DNA of 64,000 bases from NCBI RefSeq assembly GCF_012275375.1, contig NZ_JAAZQJ010000003.1:62001-126000 (forward strand). Reading direction: 5' to 3'. The notes beneath the pieces are model-generated. The model was not told the origin of the DNA. It was given only the letters and a program-made list of their open reading frames with translations, and searched no databases. Below, piece after piece: positions 63,166 through 64,000 of this stretch; the first letter of the stretch is position 1, and each line of letters begins with the position of its first letter. Position numbers and translations under genes: made by a program. This stretch comes from Dyella sp. SG609. Its GTDB lineage: Bacteria > Pseudomonadota > Gammaproteobacteria > Xanthomonadales > Rhodanobacteraceae.

Positions 63166-64000
63166 CAGGGGCTCTCCTTGGCGTCCATCCGCACGTCGAG
63201 CATGGCCAGGCCGAAAAAGCCCTTGCCGTTGACGTTCAGATGGATGGAATCGTAGCGGCGGTCGTGCGGCACGACTTCGACGCCGTTATGGCTGGCAACC
63301 CCCACCGACAGGAAATAGTCGCCCGGTCCAAGGCGACAATCGAATTCGAAACTGACGTCCGCGGTGGTGCCGCGTCCGCCCAGGCGATCGACGTCGTATT
63401 CGATCAGCTCCGAGTTGGTGCCGAACACGGTGACGCCGTCCTTCGTCTTCACGGTCAGGCCGAAGATCGGCCGCGGGATGGCTTCTTCGAAGCGCACGCG
63501 CAGCATCAGCTTGAGGCGGTCCCCGGGTTCCACTGTCGACGGATCCCAGGCGTGCGAGGACTGCATGCGGAAATCCTCGATGCGCACCGTGCCGTCGCCC
63601 CAGCGGTATTCGTAGGGGTTGTAGTTCGGGCGCGTCTCGAAGCCGCCGCTGACCAGCACGCCGTCGGCATCGGCGTCGGCTTCGCCCGGTGCCGTGCCGG
63701 CCGCGGCTTCGTCGCGGGCGATGGCGCGCCGGGCCTTGCCGAACAGCAGGTCCAGATAGGTGTGGACCACGTCCTTGGGCTGGCCTTCCTGGTGCATCAG
63801 GCCTTCGTGCAGCAGGATGGCGCGGTCGCAGTGGCTGACGATCTGCTCGGTGGAATGCGACACGAACAGGATCGAGGTGCCGGCTTCCTTCAGCGTATCC
63901 AGGCGCGCGAAGCACTTGGACTGGAACTTGGCGTCGCCTACCGAGAGCGCTTCGTCGACGATGAGCACGTCCGGATCGACCTGTGCCTGCACCGCGAAGG
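63165..64000 (-). CDS. wzt: O-antigen ABC exporter ATPase Wzt, C-terminal part (partial)
   Basis: The frame runs off the right edge; the start and Walker A lie beyond 64000. Visible: Walker B and D-loop DVLIVDEALSVGDAKFQ, H-switch ILFVSHSTEQIVSHCD, then a ~170-residue C-terminal domain (VRIEDFRMQSSHAWDPSTV, GDRLKLMLRVRFEEA, IFGLTVKTKDGVTVFGTNS, LGPGDYFLSVGVASHNGVEV). This is the Wzt carbohydrate-binding domain that recognises the O-antigen's terminal cap. It energises export of undecaprenyl-PP-linked polymer with Wzm (expected upstream, outside the window). Its stop overlaps the next start (TGATG). Confidence 0.93.
   Translation of the reverse strand, partial: FAVQAQVDPDVLIVDEALSVGDAKFQSKCFARLDTLKEAGTSILFVSHSTEQIVSHCDRAILLHEGLMHQEGQPKDVVHTYLDLLFGKARRAIARDEAAAGTAPGEADADADGVLVSGGFETRPNYNPYEYRWGDGTVRIEDFRMQSSHAWDPSTVEPGDRLKLMLRVRFEEAIPRPIFGLTVKTKDGVTVFGTNSELIEYDVDRLGGRGTTADVSFEFDCRLGPGDYFLSVGVASHNGVEVVPHDRRYDSIHLNVNGKGFFGLAMLDVRMDAKESP

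Noticed and set aside
58714-63255. 1513-residue plus-strand open frame
   Set aside because: Antisense shadow of the multidomain O-antigen gene; no motifs, His/Arg/Ala-rich composition typical of reversed high-GC codons.

Overview
The window is a high-GC stretch of a gammaproteobacterial chromosome. Gene content and order point to the Xanthomonadales, and I infer a relative of Rhodanobacteraceae such as Dyella, Luteibacter or Frateuria. The main pointers are a metB / rmlB-rmlA-rmlC-rmlD / xanB-type (manC) arrangement beside gmd-rmd and an ABC-type O-antigen exporter, as known for the Xanthomonas LPS locus, plus a single class I fructose-bisphosphate aldolase and a CBS-domain cystathionine beta-synthase. 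No tRNA, rRNA, CRISPR array, transposase or phage gene was seen. Assignment below family level needs a database search.

Layout. (1) 1-13944: exopolysaccharide locus. A truncated O-antigen polymerase/ligase-like gene, two glycosyltransferases and an asparagine-synthetase-type amidotransferase overlap head to tail. A beta-helix protein follows, then YdcF and a WecA-type initiating transferase on the minus strand. Next comes a five-gene export module that matches the E. coli gfc/yjbEFGH set: a small Gly/Thr-rich secreted protein, Wza, GfcB, GfcC and YjbH. (2) 14022-29112: housekeeping and central carbon genes (tpx, globin, gap, osmC-like, S1/P1 nuclease, pyk, TonB-like protein, class I fba, two paralogous outer-membrane barrels, tkt, gph, pgk, maiA, pilU). 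(3) 29200-37127: DUF4398 pair, ydcH-like, cbs, glmS, an unrecognised gene of atypical composition, and small stress proteins (DUF1328, CsbD). (4) 37511-42883: an alginate-lyase-family enzyme, then an Hsp70 of HscC type followed by its presumed J-like/Sel1 partner, which carries an in-frame TAG. (5) 43330-49355: copper-uptake-type genes (DUF2946, OprC-like receptor, Cys-rich-start porin) and a Tat-exported phospholipase C. (6) 49448-64000: LPS precursor and O-antigen genes: manC, rmlDCAB, metB, rmd, gmd, a GT4, a 1468-residue fused methyltransferase / kinase-like / coiled-coil / GT2 / WbsX protein, and the C-terminal part of Wzt.

How the genes work together. WecA-type lipid-linked initiation, the glycosyltransferases and AsnB would build a repeat unit. 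Wza, GfcB, GfcC and YjbH would carry the polymer through the outer membrane. GlmS (UDP-GlcNAc supply), ManC-Gmd-Rmd (GDP-mannose to GDP-rhamnose) and RmlABCD (dTDP-L-rhamnose) supply nucleotide sugars. The fused O-antigen protein and Wzt look like a coupled assembly, termination and export unit.

Non-coding features of note are two families of dispersed intergenic hairpin repeats, a response-regulator-type direct repeat shared by the two outer-membrane paralogues, a shared palindrome upstream of two secreted phosphoesterases, and a large palindrome before pyk. Most other long open frames are antisense shadows caused by the high GC content.
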